Origin: Prevotella sp. | GTDB lineage: Bacteria; Bacteroidota; Bacteroidia; Bacteroidales; Bacteroidaceae | DNA length: 54,441 nucleotides | Direction: 5' to 3' | NCBI GenBank assembly: GCA_017412705.1 | Contig: JAFPWS010000030.1 | Span: 1-54,441, forward strand | Shown: piece after piece, positions 22,927 to 32,422 of the stretch | Layout: every line of letters begins with the position of its first letter | How positions within the stretch are numbered: position 1 is the first letter of the stretch | Notes under the pieces: generated by a model | The model's database searches: none | What the model saw: the letters and a program-made list of their open reading frames with translations, nothing else | What the model was told of the DNA's origin: nothing | Position numbers and translations under genes: made by a program

Positions 22927-24024
22927 TTATATCTTTAAGTGGTTCTCGATTTGTCTTCTTAACTTCCGTGTCGCCCGGTCGTTGGTGGGGGTTACGGGCA
23001 TGAATCCTTCGGTGAGACCTGTCAGGCATGAGGCTATCTGCATGAGCCGGGAGGCGGTGGTCCACAACCGTCGTTCCTTCAAGTCGTCAGCCAGCGTTTC
23101 CTCCTCGCAGCCGTGCTCGCGCAGCTCACGGTCCAGCTCTACCAGATGGCTGATGCCCAGCTGGCCGCTTGTCGCCAGCTTGCGCAGGTAGCGGAAGGTA
23201 GCCATCAACCGGTCGTTCTCAGAAGCAAACTGGTAGCCGATAGCCTGCTTGATGCTCTCAGCCTGACGGAAACCGTCAGGCAGGAAGTAGGCAATGTGCT
23301 CGACATCAACATCGGGTGCTTCCAGTCCAAGGATGCGAATACCCTTGCGCAGGGTGTCTGTAATATGCTCCTGATGGGCGTAACACAGCAACTGCCGCCA
23401 TTGCTCCGAAGAGAGGGGCGAAGGTTGGAAGGGTTCTGTGAGCCAGCGTTTGTCGCCCGTAATACCTGTCATCAGCAGGTCATGTAGCGTCTGGCGCATC
23501 TCGCTGTTCATGAGTTCCAGCGGGTTGGAGTCCATCACCTTGCGATAGACGGCAAAGGTTTGTCGGGCCATATCGGTAGCCGTGATGGAGCTGGTGACGA
23601 CGGCATTGCGGACAATAACCGTCCGCGTGTTCCAGCCCAGCTGCTCCATGCACTCCTGTTCCATCCGTCCCTGTATGATGACGGCATAGGCCTTCTTGAC
23701 GATGCTGCGCTGATATAGCAGTCGCTTGGGCAGCTTCTCCTTCCAGCGGTCCTCCTCCTGTACCCAAGGTTCCAGCTGGCCGTGAGGGGTTAGCACCAGT
23801 CTGGCGCCAAGCCTGAAAGCCAGGGCTACTACGCTGTGCGACGAGTTTCGCCAACAGCCGTGCAGGTGCAGCACGTTGTACTGACCGCCCTTGAGCAGCG
23901 TACGAGCCTGTTCGGCCTGTGTAGCCGTATGGTTCTCGGCTTCCAGGCCCATGCTCTCTGTCAGCAGCTTGACGTGCTGTCCGACCATTGCGTCGTCTTT
24001 GTCGTAGTAGTGCAGGATTCGCAT
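22927..24024 (-). CDS. glycosyltransferase-like protein (GT-B N-terminal half)
   Basis: The 365-aa product opens MRILHYYDKDDAMVGQHV and continues with LHLHGCW and VLTPHGQLEPW, which are features of the first Rossmann domain of GT4-type (GT-B) glycosyltransferases. After about residue 165 it does not continue into the expected donor-binding domain (no GxxxEGFGL/E box); instead it becomes helical and charged. It may have lost transferase activity or have a partner, perhaps the GT2 gene 28 bases upstream. The start at 24024 was chosen over a longer reading because the fold begins there. Function inferred only at family level. Confidence 0.6.
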   Translation of the reverse strand: MRILHYYDKDDAMVGQHVKLLTESMGLEAENHTATQAEQARTLLKGGQYNVLHLHGCWRNSSHSVVALAFRLGARLVLTPHGQLEPWVQEEDRWKEKLPKRLLYQRSIVKKAYAVIIQGRMEQECMEQLGWNTRTVIVRNAVVTSSITATDMARQTFAVYRKVMDSNPLELMNSEMRQTLHDLLMTGITGDKRWLTEPFQPSPLSSEQWRQLLCYAHQEHITDTLRKGIRILGLEAPDVDVEHIAYFLPDGFRQAESIKQAIGYQFASENDRLMATFRYLRKLATSGQLGISHLVELDRELREHGCEEETLADDLKERRLWTTASRLMQIASCLTGLTEGFMPVTPTNDRATRKLRRQIENHLKI

Positions 24025-24052
24025 TGTTTCTTGTTGACTTTGACAGCTTAAT

Positions 24053-24667
24053 TTACAGCCATGTTGACAGGCGCAGCCCTGCCAGTTTCCATCCATGGAC
24101 TCGCTGGTCGAAATAATTGACCGCATCAAAAGCCCGCTCGCGTTTTACTGCGAAAGCGTCATACAGTCCGCGGCGCTGTTTCATCCAGTGTCCTCGGTGT
24201 CCGTGCTCTCCCTTGCGTTCTGTTTTCATAACCAGCGAACGCAGGTCTTCAAGCTCCGTAGCCACCACATGTGTCACGGCATCATTCTTCCGGCTGCTAT
24301 ACACAACGGCGGCCTCGCCGTCGGCCAGTCCTGTCAGCCATTCTCCCGAGATGGGCGGGCGGCTGATGTCGGCAAAGACAATGTACCGTCCCTTGGCGGC
24401 CTTGACGCCTACGCTGAGTGCCAGGCGCAGACGGCTGGGATTGATGATGACCGATTGCGGCAGGAATGTCGTATACAGGTTCTTATGTTCGGCCTGCATC
24501 CTTTTCAGGACGTCAGGAGTCTTGTCAGCCGACATGTCGTCTACCACAATGACCTGGGCACCGGCTTCCCCGGCCACGTCAAGAAACAGCGGAAGGTTCT
24601 TCTCCAGCAGTTCCGCCTGGTCGTGAACGGCCATGACGATAGATATATGATCAGTATCTTTATTCAT
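24053..24667 (-). CDS. small family 2 glycosyltransferase
   Basis: The 204-aa protein has the GT-A nucleotide-sugar fold: ISIVMAVHDQAELL, the acidic pair VIVVDDMSADKT, and a second metal-binding segment IVFADISRPP in place of a DxD. It lacks membrane segments and is shorter than most GT2 enzymes (about 250-330 aa), though the catalytic half is intact. It starts 3 bases after the lysA stop and precedes the GT-B-like gene by 28 bases. Probable role in cell-surface sugar assembly; the acceptor is unknown. Confidence 0.75.
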   Translation of the reverse strand: MNKDTDHISIVMAVHDQAELLEKNLPLFLDVAGEAGAQVIVVDDMSADKTPDVLKRMQAEHKNLYTTFLPQSVIINPSRLRLALSVGVKAAKGRYIVFADISRPPISGEWLTGLADGEAAVVYSSRKNDAVTHVVATELEDLRSLVMKTERKGEHGHRGHWMKQRRGLYDAFAVKRERAFDAVNYFDQRVHGWKLAGLRLSTWL

Positions 24668-24670
24668 AAT

Positions 24671-25828
24671 TTACAGTTCGTCGCTCATATAGCCTTTCGG
24701 CAGGTGGCGGCAGTTGTACCCGGAGGCCATGATCTCACCGTAGGCTCCCGCAGAGCGGATGGCCAACAGGTCGCCTCGGTGACAGCGGTTCAGGTCTGTC
24801 TGCTTGGCAAAGACGTCTGTCGACTCGCAGATGGGACCCACCACGTCGTAGGTTTCGTTAGGCTCCTCGCTGCTGAGGTTCTCAATCTTGTGATATGCCT
24901 GGTAGAGGGCAGGGCGGATGAGGTCCGTGAATCCTGCATCGACAATGCAGAACTGCTTGACGCTGCCCACCTTTATATATAGTGCGCGCGTAAGCAAGGT
25001 GCCACACTGTCCTACCACAGCACGTCCCAGCTCAAAGTGCAATGTCTGTCCAGGGCGCAGCTTCAGCTTCTTGGCATAGGTGTCGAAGTACGACTTGAAG
25101 TCGGGTATGGGGACACGGTTGGGATGCTGGTAGTCAATGCCCAGGCCTCCGCCTACGTTAATGTGCTCTACGCTGATGCGATGACGCTCCAGCTCCAGTT
25201 GCAGCTCGTTGACGCGGTTGCAGAGTGCCTCGAAGTCGCCCATGTCCAGAATCTGGGAGCCTATGTGGAAATGCAGGCCGACGACCTTGATGTTACTCAT
25301 CTGCCTTGCTTCCTCGATGACGCGTAGCATGTCGCGCATGTCGATACCGAACTTGTTCTCTGCCAGACCTGTCGTGATGTTGGCGTGGGTGTGTGCTCCT
25401 ACGTTTGGATTCAGGCGGAAGGCCACACGGGCCGTCTTACCTTTCTGCTGTGCCAGCTGGTTGATGACCTCCAGTTCAGGAATACTCTCCACGTTGAAGC
25501 AGAAGATGTCGTTGTCCAGTCCGAGGTTGATTTCCCAGTCGGCCTTGCCCACACCGGCATAGACGATTTTCGAGCTGGGGAATCCAGCATGTATGCTGGC
25601 TTCAATCTCACCACCGCTGACGCAGTCGGCACCCAGTCCTGCCTCGCGGATGATGCGAAGCACACGTGGGTTGGCATTGGCCTTGACGGCATAGTGGACG
25701 CAGAACCCCTCGTGCTTCCGGGCCTCGTCGTTGATGGTGCGAAGCGTCTGCCGCAACAGCTCCGCATCGTAGTAATAGAACGGTGTCTGTATCCGCTCCA
25801 GTTTGTCTATCGGAAATGTTCCCTTCAT
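24671..25828 (-). CDS. lysA: diaminopimelate decarboxylase
   Basis: The 385-aa protein is a fold-III PLP decarboxylase making lysine from meso-diaminopimelate. PLP lysine lies in VHYAVKANANP; substrate and PLP phosphate motifs GGGLGID and the CESTDVFAKQ segment with the catalytic Cys are present, as is the GAYGEIMASGYN C-terminal motif. Full length. It follows aspartate kinase by 24 bases, so the first and last dedicated steps of lysine synthesis are adjacent and very likely co-transcribed. Confidence 0.95.
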   Translation of the reverse strand: MKGTFPIDKLERIQTPFYYYDAELLRQTLRTINDEARKHEGFCVHYAVKANANPRVLRIIREAGLGADCVSGGEIEASIHAGFPSSKIVYAGVGKADWEINLGLDNDIFCFNVESIPELEVINQLAQQKGKTARVAFRLNPNVGAHTHANITTGLAENKFGIDMRDMLRVIEEARQMSNIKVVGLHFHIGSQILDMGDFEALCNRVNELQLELERHRISVEHINVGGGLGIDYQHPNRVPIPDFKSYFDTYAKKLKLRPGQTLHFELGRAVVGQCGTLLTRALYIKVGSVKQFCIVDAGFTDLIRPALYQAYHKIENLSSEEPNETYDVVGPICESTDVFAKQTDLNRCHRGDLLAIRSAGAYGEIMASGYNCRHLPKGYMSDEL

Positions 25829-25852
25829 GTTTTGTGTCGTGTTGGCTTTGTG

Positions 25853-27172
25853 TTATTTGTTGAACAGGGTGTCGCTGAGTGACTGTAGGGCGCGCTTCTT
25901 GTCCTCCTCGCGGATGAGGAATGAGATGTTATAGTTAGAACCGCCGTAGCTGATCATGCGTACGGGAATGTTCTTCATAGCGTCCATGACCAGTGTCTCG
26001 AAGCCGATGTTCGACCAGTCGAGGTCACCTACTACGCAGATGATGCACATGCCAGTGTCGACGGTGACGGTGCCGTACTTCTTCAGCTCGTCTACAATCT
26101 CGCCCAGGTGAGCGGAGTTGTCGATAGACATCGATACACCAACCTCAGAGGTGCAGACCATGTCGATGGGTGTCTGGTAGCTCTCGAAAATCTCGAACAC
26201 CTTGCGCAGGAAACCAGTAGCCAGCAACATACGGCTTGACTTGATCTTGATGGCAATGATGTTGTCCTTGGCTGCTACGGCCTTGATCTTGCCGTACTCC
26301 GTCTGGTTCGAGATGGTGGTGCCCTCAGCGTCAGGCTCCATTGTGTTCAGCAGACGAACGGGAATGCCGGCATACTTGGCAGGCTGCACACAGGTGGGGT
26401 GCAGAATCTTGGCACCGAAGTAGGCCAGCTCGGCAGCCTCCTCGAAGTGCAGCTGGTGGACGGGCTGTGTCTTGTCAACCACACGTGGGTCGTTGTTGTG
26501 CATGCCGTCAATGTCAGTCCATATCTGAATCTCGTCAGCATTCAGGGCGGCACCGATAAGCGATGCCGTATAGTCTGAGCCTCCGCGCTGAAGGTTGTCA
26601 ACCTCACCGTAGGCATTGCGGCAGATGAACCCCTGTGTGATATACACCTCGTAGCCCTCGTTCTTCTCCATGATGGCGCCCAGCTTCTCCTTGATGTAGG
26701 TTGGGTCAGGCTCGGAGTTCTTGTCTGTACGCATGAAGTCAAGTGCGTTGAGCAGTACGGCCTTGATGCCCTGCTCCTGCATGTAGTTGACCACCATGTT
26801 GGTTGACATGAGCTCACCCTGTGCCACAATGCTCTTCTCCTCGAAGCTGGTGAACAGCTCCTTGGTGAACGAGCGCAGATAGTTCATCTCCGACACCAGG
26901 AACTCGCGGGTCTTGTCCTTCATCTCGTCGGTGGAGTAAAGCTCGTCAATGTGCTTCATGTACTTGCGCTCCAGCTGGTTGATGACCTCGTTGGCTCCCT
27001 CGGGGTTCTTCTTGTAGAGGTAGTTCGAGATTTCCACCAACGAGTTGGTGGTGCCCGACATGGCTGACAGCACCACGAAGACAGGCTCGCCCGACTTGGT
27101 TACTAACTTGGTTACTTCTTGCATGCGGGCCGGTGTACCTACCGACGTACCGCCAAACTTCATTACCTTCAT
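25853..27172 (-). CDS. lysC: aspartate kinase
   Basis: The 439-aa monofunctional aspartokinase starts MKVMKFGGTSVGTP with the KFGGTSV nucleotide-binding motif; GGSDYTASLIGAALNA is the aspartate-binding/kinase signature, and two C-terminal ACT units (about 300-439, containing VGVSMSID) provide feedback control. It makes aspartyl phosphate for lysine, methionine and threonine. Lies 36 bases after ftsE and 24 before lysA on the same strand. Confidence 0.95.
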   Translation of the reverse strand: MKVMKFGGTSVGTPARMQEVTKLVTKSGEPVFVVLSAMSGTTNSLVEISNYLYKKNPEGANEVINQLERKYMKHIDELYSTDEMKDKTREFLVSEMNYLRSFTKELFTSFEEKSIVAQGELMSTNMVVNYMQEQGIKAVLLNALDFMRTDKNSEPDPTYIKEKLGAIMEKNEGYEVYITQGFICRNAYGEVDNLQRGGSDYTASLIGAALNADEIQIWTDIDGMHNNDPRVVDKTQPVHQLHFEEAAELAYFGAKILHPTCVQPAKYAGIPVRLLNTMEPDAEGTTISNQTEYGKIKAVAAKDNIIAIKIKSSRMLLATGFLRKVFEIFESYQTPIDMVCTSEVGVSMSIDNSAHLGEIVDELKKYGTVTVDTGMCIICVVGDLDWSNIGFETLVMDAMKNIPVRMISYGGSNYNISFLIREEDKKRALQSLSDTLFNK

Positions 27173-27208
27173 AGTCTTATATGTTTTTTATCTTTTTACT
27201 TTTAGCTT

Positions 27209-27970
27209 TTACATAGACAAGTCCTCACGGGCTGAGTAGTCGAGCACCTTCTTGGCCGACTGCTCTGCTTCCTCCTCGTAGAGCGACATGTTGTTATAGT
27301 CCTTCGTGATGTCTTCCAGCTTCTGGTTGATGCAGCGGTAGACAATGCCTGGGAACTCCTTCAACAGCGACGTGTTGTGGGTGGTCATGACAACGGCTGT
27401 TCCCGACTGCGTCACCTGGCGCAGCAGCGAGATGATCTGGCGGGCAGTCTCCACGTCCAGGTTACCCGTAGGCTCGTCGGCAATAATGATCTTGGGCTTG
27501 TTCAGAATGGCGCGGGCTATGGCTATGCGCTGTTGCTCGCCACCCGATAGCTCGTGGGGGAAACGGTCGCCCATATCCTTCATGTCTACATCGGCCAGCA
27601 CGTCGTCTATGCGCTCGTTAATCTCGTTCTTGTCCTTCCATCCCGTAGCCTTCAGCACGAACCGGAGGTTCTCGTTCACCGTACGGTCGCCCAACAGCTG
27701 GAAGTCCTGGAAGATGATACCCATCTGACGACGCAAGGAAGGAATGTACTTCTGCTTCATCTCGCGCAGGTCGTGGTTCAGCACGGTGGCTTCCTCAGCA
27801 TCGGTAACGTCCAGCTCGAAGTAGAGCGTCTTGAGCAAGGTGCTCTTACCGGCACCCACACGGCCGATGATATAGATGAACTCACCCTCGTCAACGTGGA
27901 AGTCGGCTTCTTTCAGCACCAGAATGCCGTCTTTCTGACAGATATTTGCTTTCTTGTAATTTATGAGCAT
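27209..27970 (-). CDS. ftsE: FtsE-like ABC ATPase
   Basis: The 253-aa ABC ATPase has Walker A GRVGAGKST, the Q-loop, the ABC signature LSGGEQQRIAIARAI, Walker B IIIADEPTGNLD, and the switch His in MTTHN; the order and the LKEFPGIVYRC tail match FtsE. With FtsX it controls cell-wall hydrolases at division. No ftsX is adjacent, in keeping with other Bacteroidetes where the two are separate. It lies between hisIE (52 bases upstream) and lysC (36 bases downstream). Confidence 0.85.
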   Translation of the reverse strand: MLINYKKANICQKDGILVLKEADFHVDEGEFIYIIGRVGAGKSTLLKTLYFELDVTDAEEATVLNHDLREMKQKYIPSLRRQMGIIFQDFQLLGDRTVNENLRFVLKATGWKDKNEINERIDDVLADVDMKDMGDRFPHELSGGEQQRIAIARAILNKPKIIIADEPTGNLDVETARQIISLLRQVTQSGTAVVMTTHNTSLLKEFPGIVYRCINQKLEDITKDYNNMSLYEEEAEQSAKKVLDYSAREDLSM

Positions 27971-28022
27971 ATCTTTAACAACTAATCACTTAACACTAAT
28001 CACTTTATTAAATTGCCGTCTG

Positions 28023-28670
28023 TCACTTCATCGTGCCTGCAGCCTTGGCCTCGCGGCGTTTCTTGTCCCAGTTGGGGTCGTGGCGTTTCTGCAGCTCGGC
28101 AGCGACGTCTTCAATGCGCAGCCCCTTCTCCGTCAGCAGCACCAGCAGGTGATACAACAGGTCTGAGGCTTCATAGACCAAGTGCTCCGAGGTGCCGTTG
28201 GTGGCTTCTATGACGGTCTCCAGGGCTTCTTCGCCCACCTTTTGGGCTATCTTGTTGACGCCCTTTGTAAACAGGCTGGTGGTGTACGAGCCCTCAGGCA
28301 TCTCCTCCTTGCGGCGGTTGATGAAGTCCTGCAGCTCTGTCAGGAACAGCAGCGGGTTGCTGGCGTTGTCCTCGCCCCAGCAGGTGTCGGTACCTGTGTG
28401 GCAGGTAGGTCCGTCGGGGTGTGCCTTGACCAGCAGCGTGTCCTGATCGCAGTCTGTCTTGATGTCTACCAGGTTCAGGAAGTTGCCTGATGTCTCGCCC
28501 TTGGTCCACAGCGTCTGGCGTGTACGGCTCCAGAAGGTGACGTGCTTTGTCTCCAGCGTCTTCTGGTAGGCCTCCTCGTTCATGAAGCCCAGCATGAGCA
28601 CGTTCTTGGTAACGGCATCCTGTACGATGGCAGGCACCAGCCCGCCCATCTTTTCAAAGTCTATTTTCAT
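28023..28670 (-). CDS. hisIE: bifunctional HisIE (cyclohydrolase / pyrophosphatase)
   Basis: From the ATG at 28670 the product is 215 aa. Residues 1-110 are phosphoribosyl-AMP cyclohydrolase ([30 protein letters not shown], and zinc ligands in [11 protein letters not shown] and CHTGTDTC). The C-terminal part is phosphoribosyl-ATP pyrophosphatase ([23 protein letters not shown] with the all-alpha metal-binding glutamates). The 46 codons upstream overlap hisF and were rejected. The start overlaps hisF by 4 bases; catalyses steps 2 and 3 of histidine synthesis. Confidence 0.95.
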   Translation of the reverse strand: MKIDFEKMGGLVPAIVQDAVTKNVLMLGFMNEEAYQKTLETKHVTFWSRTRQTLWTKGETSGNFLNLVDIKTDCDQDTLLVKAHPDGPTCHTGTDTCWGEDNASNPLLFLTELQDFINRRKEEMPEGSYTTSLFTKGVNKIAQKVGEEALETVIEATNGTSEHLVYEASDLLYHLLVLLTEKGLRIEDVAAELQKRHDPNWDKKRREAKAAGTMK

Positions 28671-29425
28671 ATACGTACGTTTATTCCTTCGTTCTTTAGA
28701 TACTGTTTCAGCTCGGGTACGGGAATCTCGCCGAAGTGGAATACCGAAGCGGCCAGGGCGGCGTCGGCATGTCCCTCGGTGAAGACGTCGCGGAAGTGCT
28801 CCCTGCAACCTGCCCCACCACTGGCAATAATGGGTATCGAGAGGTTGTCGGCCAGCTCACGAAGGGCCTCGTTGGCATAGCCGTTCTTGGTACCGTCGTG
28901 GTTCATCGAGGTGAAAAGAATTTCGCCTGCACCACGCTCCTGGGCCTCGTGTGCCCACTCAAACAGACCGCGTTCCGTACGCTCACGGCCTCCTTTCAGG
29001 TAGCAGTGCCAACCATCGTCGTCCAGACGGGCATCGATGGCTACGACACACACCTGTGAACCGAAGCGCGTGGTAATCTCGTTGATGAGCTCGGGTCGGC
29101 GGATGGCTGCCGAGTTGACGCTGACCTTGTCTGCACCGGCATAGAGCAGCCGCTCTACATCTTTCAACTCGTTGATGCCTCCACCCACAGTGAAGGGGAT
29201 GTTCAGCGTCTCGGCCACACGGGTCACCATATCAGTGAAGGTCTTGCGGCCCTCGAACGAGGCGGTAATGTCCAGGAACACCAGCTCGTCGGCTCCTTGC
29301 TCAGAATATGCCTTGCCCAGCTCCACAGGGTCACCGGCACTTCGAAGATTGACGAAGTTGGTGCCTTTGACAGTCTCGCCGTCCTTGACGTCCAGACAGG
29401 GTATTATGCGTTTTGCCAGTCCCAT
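28667..29425 (-). CDS. hisF: imidazole glycerol phosphate synthase, cyclase subunit
   Basis: The 252-aa (beta/alpha)8 protein opens [21 protein letters not shown] with the first catalytic Asp; the second lies in [12 protein letters not shown]. Phosphate-binding GGGI ([11 protein letters not shown]) and IASGGAG loops are present. HisF uses ammonia from HisH to make IGP and AICAR. It overlaps hisA by 22 bases and hisIE by 4, all in one operon. Confidence 0.96.
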   Translation of the reverse strand: MGLAKRIIPCLDVKDGETVKGTNFVNLRSAGDPVELGKAYSEQGADELVFLDITASFEGRKTFTDMVTRVAETLNIPFTVGGGINELKDVERLLYAGADKVSVNSAAIRRPELINEITTRFGSQVCVVAIDARLDDDGWHCYLKGGRERTERGLFEWAHEAQERGAGEILFTSMNHDGTKNGYANEALRELADNLSIPIIASGGAGCREHFRDVFTEGHADAALAASVFHFGEIPVPELKQYLKNEGINVRI

Positions 29426-30126
29426 AGTTCTTTCAGATTGATTTTACCTTCATAGATGGCCTTGCCGAAGACGACGGCGGGGATGCCTGCGGCGTCCAGG
29501 GCCTTGATGTCGTCGATAGAGGATACGCCTCCGCTGGCTATCAGGTGCAAATGCGGATACTCCTTCATCACCTGCTTGTAAAGCTCTGTTGCCGGGCCTG
29601 CCAGCGTGCCGTCCTTCGATATCTCAGTACAGAGCACGTTCTTGACACCGGCGTCTACATACTTGTTCAGGAAGGGCAGCAGGTCTTCCTCTGAGTCTTC
29701 CTTCCAGCCGTTGATGCTGATCTTGCCGTTGCGTACATCAGCACCCAGAATCAAACGCTTGGGACCGTACTTGTCAAGCCATGCGATGAAAAGCTCGGGT
29801 TGTGTGACGGCTATCGAGCCTATAGTGACCATCGAGGCTCCTGCGGCAAAGGCTTTCTCGATGTCCTCGTCGGTTTTGATGCCGCCGCCAAAGTCCACCA
29901 CGAGGTTGGTCTCCGTGGTGATGCTGCTAAGCACCTGGCTGTTGACGATATGCTTCGACTTGGCACCGTCCAGGTCTACCACGTGCAGCCGCCTGTAACC
30001 CAGCGACTCAAACTGGCGGGCCATTTCCAGAGGCTCTCCGTAGATGCTTTTCTGGTCGTAGTCACCCTTGGTCAGGCGTACACACTGACCGTTGATGATG
30101 TCTATTGCGGGAATCAGTTCTATCAT
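29404..30126 (-). CDS. hisA: phosphoribosylformimino-AICAR-ribotide isomerase
   Basis: The 240-aa isomerase starts [18 protein letters not shown] with the catalytic Asp at residue 9; a second acid lies in [16 protein letters not shown], and phosphate loops read [13 protein letters not shown] and [11 protein letters not shown]. It is a paralogue of HisF with the same two-fold barrel. Overlaps hisH by 4 bases and hisF by 22 bases. Confidence 0.96.
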   Translation of the reverse strand: MIELIPAIDIINGQCVRLTKGDYDQKSIYGEPLEMARQFESLGYRRLHVVDLDGAKSKHIVNSQVLSSITTETNLVVDFGGGIKTDEDIEKAFAAGASMVTIGSIAVTQPELFIAWLDKYGPKRLILGADVRNGKISINGWKEDSEEDLLPFLNKYVDAGVKNVLCTEISKDGTLAGPATELYKQVMKEYPHLHLIASGGVSSIDDIKALDAAGIPAVVFGKAIYEGKINLKELWDWQNA

Positions 30127-30710
30127 AGTTCGAGAAAGTTCTTGATGATTCGCTCGCCCACCTTGCCGCTCTTTTCAGGATGGAACTGGCAGGCGTAGAA
30201 GTTGTCCTTGTGCATAGAGGCAGAGTAGGGCAGGATGTAGTCGGCTGTGGCTATCGTCTCGTTGCAAAGTGGCACGTAGTAGCTGTGCACGAAGTAGACG
30301 TAGCCCCCCTCGATACCCTCCATGAGTGGCGACTTGGTGTCGTACAGCTGGTTCCAGCCCATGCAGGGCACCTTGTCCTCGTGGTGCTCGGGTTGGAAAC
30401 GCTTCACCTCAGCGTCGAAGATGCCTATGCAGTCTACGTCGCCTTCCTCAGAGTGTTTGCAGAGCAGCTGCTGTCCCACGCAGATACCGAAGACGGGCTG
30501 TTGCAAGTCGCGGATGACCTCGTCCAGCCTGTGGGCCTTCAGGTACTCCATTGCTCCACGAGCCTCGCCCTGTCCGGGGAAGAGCACGCGGTCGGCCTTC
30601 TTCAGCTGCTCGGCATCGTCCGTCAGCAGTGGCTCTATACCCATCCTTCGGAGCGCGTTCAATACCGAGTAGATGTTGCCTGCGTTATATTTTACTATTG
30701 CTACGTTCAT
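30123..30710 (-). CDS. hisH: imidazole glycerol phosphate synthase, glutamine amidotransferase subunit
   Basis: The 195-aa class I amidotransferase has the oxyanion strand FPGQGEARGAM, the nucleophile Cys in PVFGICVGQQLL, and the His/Glu pair in CQFHPEKSGKVG. It hydrolyses glutamine and channels ammonia to HisF. It is the first his gene here, lying directly after purU with no gap, and overlaps hisA by 4 bases. Confidence 0.96.
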   Translation of the reverse strand: MNVAIVKYNAGNIYSVLNALRRMGIEPLLTDDAEQLKKADRVLFPGQGEARGAMEYLKAHRLDEVIRDLQQPVFGICVGQQLLCKHSEEGDVDCIGIFDAEVKRFQPEHHEDKVPCMGWNQLYDTKSPLMEGIEGGYVYFVHSYYVPLCNETIATADYILPYSASMHKDNFYACQFHPEKSGKVGERIIKNFLEL

Positions 30711-31574
<864 letters not shown>

Positions 31575-31618
31575 GCCGTCTTTATATTCTATTTTTCTTT
31601 TATACATAAATTCGCGCG

Positions 31619-31650
31619 CAAAATTACAAAAAAAACAGCAGAGTACCAAA
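31619..31650 (-). promoter_or_regulatory. promoter of the purU-his series
   Basis: Minus strand TTTG (31647-31650), 20 bases, TAATTTTG (31619-31626). A start near 31612 gives a leader of about 38 bases for the ATG at 31574. As no comparable site was seen between purU and the downstream genes, it may serve much of the his-lys run. Confidence 0.75.
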
Positions 31651-31710
31651 TTTATTTGTTGTTTTCAATAGGTAATGCGAACCCTGCCTCGCAGCCTGCT
31701 CGTTTGAGTT

Positions 31711-31757
31711 GTAAAAAATAACTCCCGGAACTCTGGTTGGAATTCCGGGAGTTTGTT
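31711..31757 (-). terminator. intrinsic terminator after the DUF4923 gene
   Basis: Arms AACTCCCGGAA (31720-31730) and TTCCGGGAGTT (31743-31753) are perfect 11-base inverses with a 12-base loop. Leftward, the hairpin is followed by TATTTTTTAC. It ends the GHL10-ruvC-clpC series just before the purU promoter. Confidence 0.9.
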
Positions 31758-31793
31758 TGGATGCAGAACCGTCTCGTGCTTGCTTGTTTCTTT

Positions 31794-32408
31794 CTATTTC
31801 TTCATGTCAAAGCCGAGGCGGATGCCGTCGTAGTTCTTCGATAGCTCGCCAACCTTCTGCACTGTGTCGTTGCCACTCATGGCTGCAAGGACCTGTAATA
31901 CGTTGAGCAGCTTCTTCGCCTCGAAAAGCAGGGCAATGCCGTGATACTCGCGCTTGGCATAGCAGCTGAAGCTGAAGAGCAGGGTCTTCATGTTGACCTT
32001 GGCGGTTTCTTCGTCAAGGGTCCATGTGCCTTTGAGGGCCTTGCCGGCAATCGTTGCGGCAAAGCTGCCGTCTTCGTTGAAGGTGATGTACGTGTTCTGG
32101 TCAGAGAGACCGGTTTTCTGGAAGTAGGGTGCCAGCTCTTGCTCAATCTTGGTGGCAGCCACCTCACCGCCGGCCTTTGCCAGCAGGTTCTTGCTGGTGA
32201 AGGCGCAGCCAGGACCGTCGTAGTGCCATGTGCCGACGAGTCCCTTCTGACTGACCTTGTCGAGTCCGATGACGCTGGTGAAGGCATTGGCCAGTGTACC
32301 GCCACTGCCGACGGTCTGCAGGAAGGTGCCTGCACCACATGAGCTTACTACTATACCTGCTGTCAGAAGCAAGGAGAAGCTTACGATAAATGTCTTGAAA
32401 TTTCGCAT
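31794..32408 (-). CDS. DUF4923 family lipoprotein
   Basis: The 204-aa protein begins with a lipoprotein signal ending in VSSCGAG (lipobox Cys near residue 24). The body matches my memory of the DUF4923 family of Bacteroidales: WHYDGPGCAFTSKNLLAKAGG, TFNEDGSFAATIAGKALKGTWTLDEE and a C-terminal helix. This is a lipocalin-like stress or envelope protein of unknown role, likely anchored to the inner leaflet of the outer membrane. It lies 14 bases downstream of clpC, is the last gene of the unit and is followed by a strong terminator. Confidence 0.8.
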   Translation of the reverse strand: MRNFKTFIVSFSLLLTAGIVVSSCGAGTFLQTVGSGGTLANAFTSVIGLDKVSQKGLVGTWHYDGPGCAFTSKNLLAKAGGEVAATKIEQELAPYFQKTGLSDQNTYITFNEDGSFAATIAGKALKGTWTLDEETAKVNMKTLLFSFSCYAKREYHGIALLFEAKKLLNVLQVLAAMSGNDTVQKVGELSKNYDGIRLGFDMKK

Positions 32409-32422
32409 TTTTCTATTTGTCT

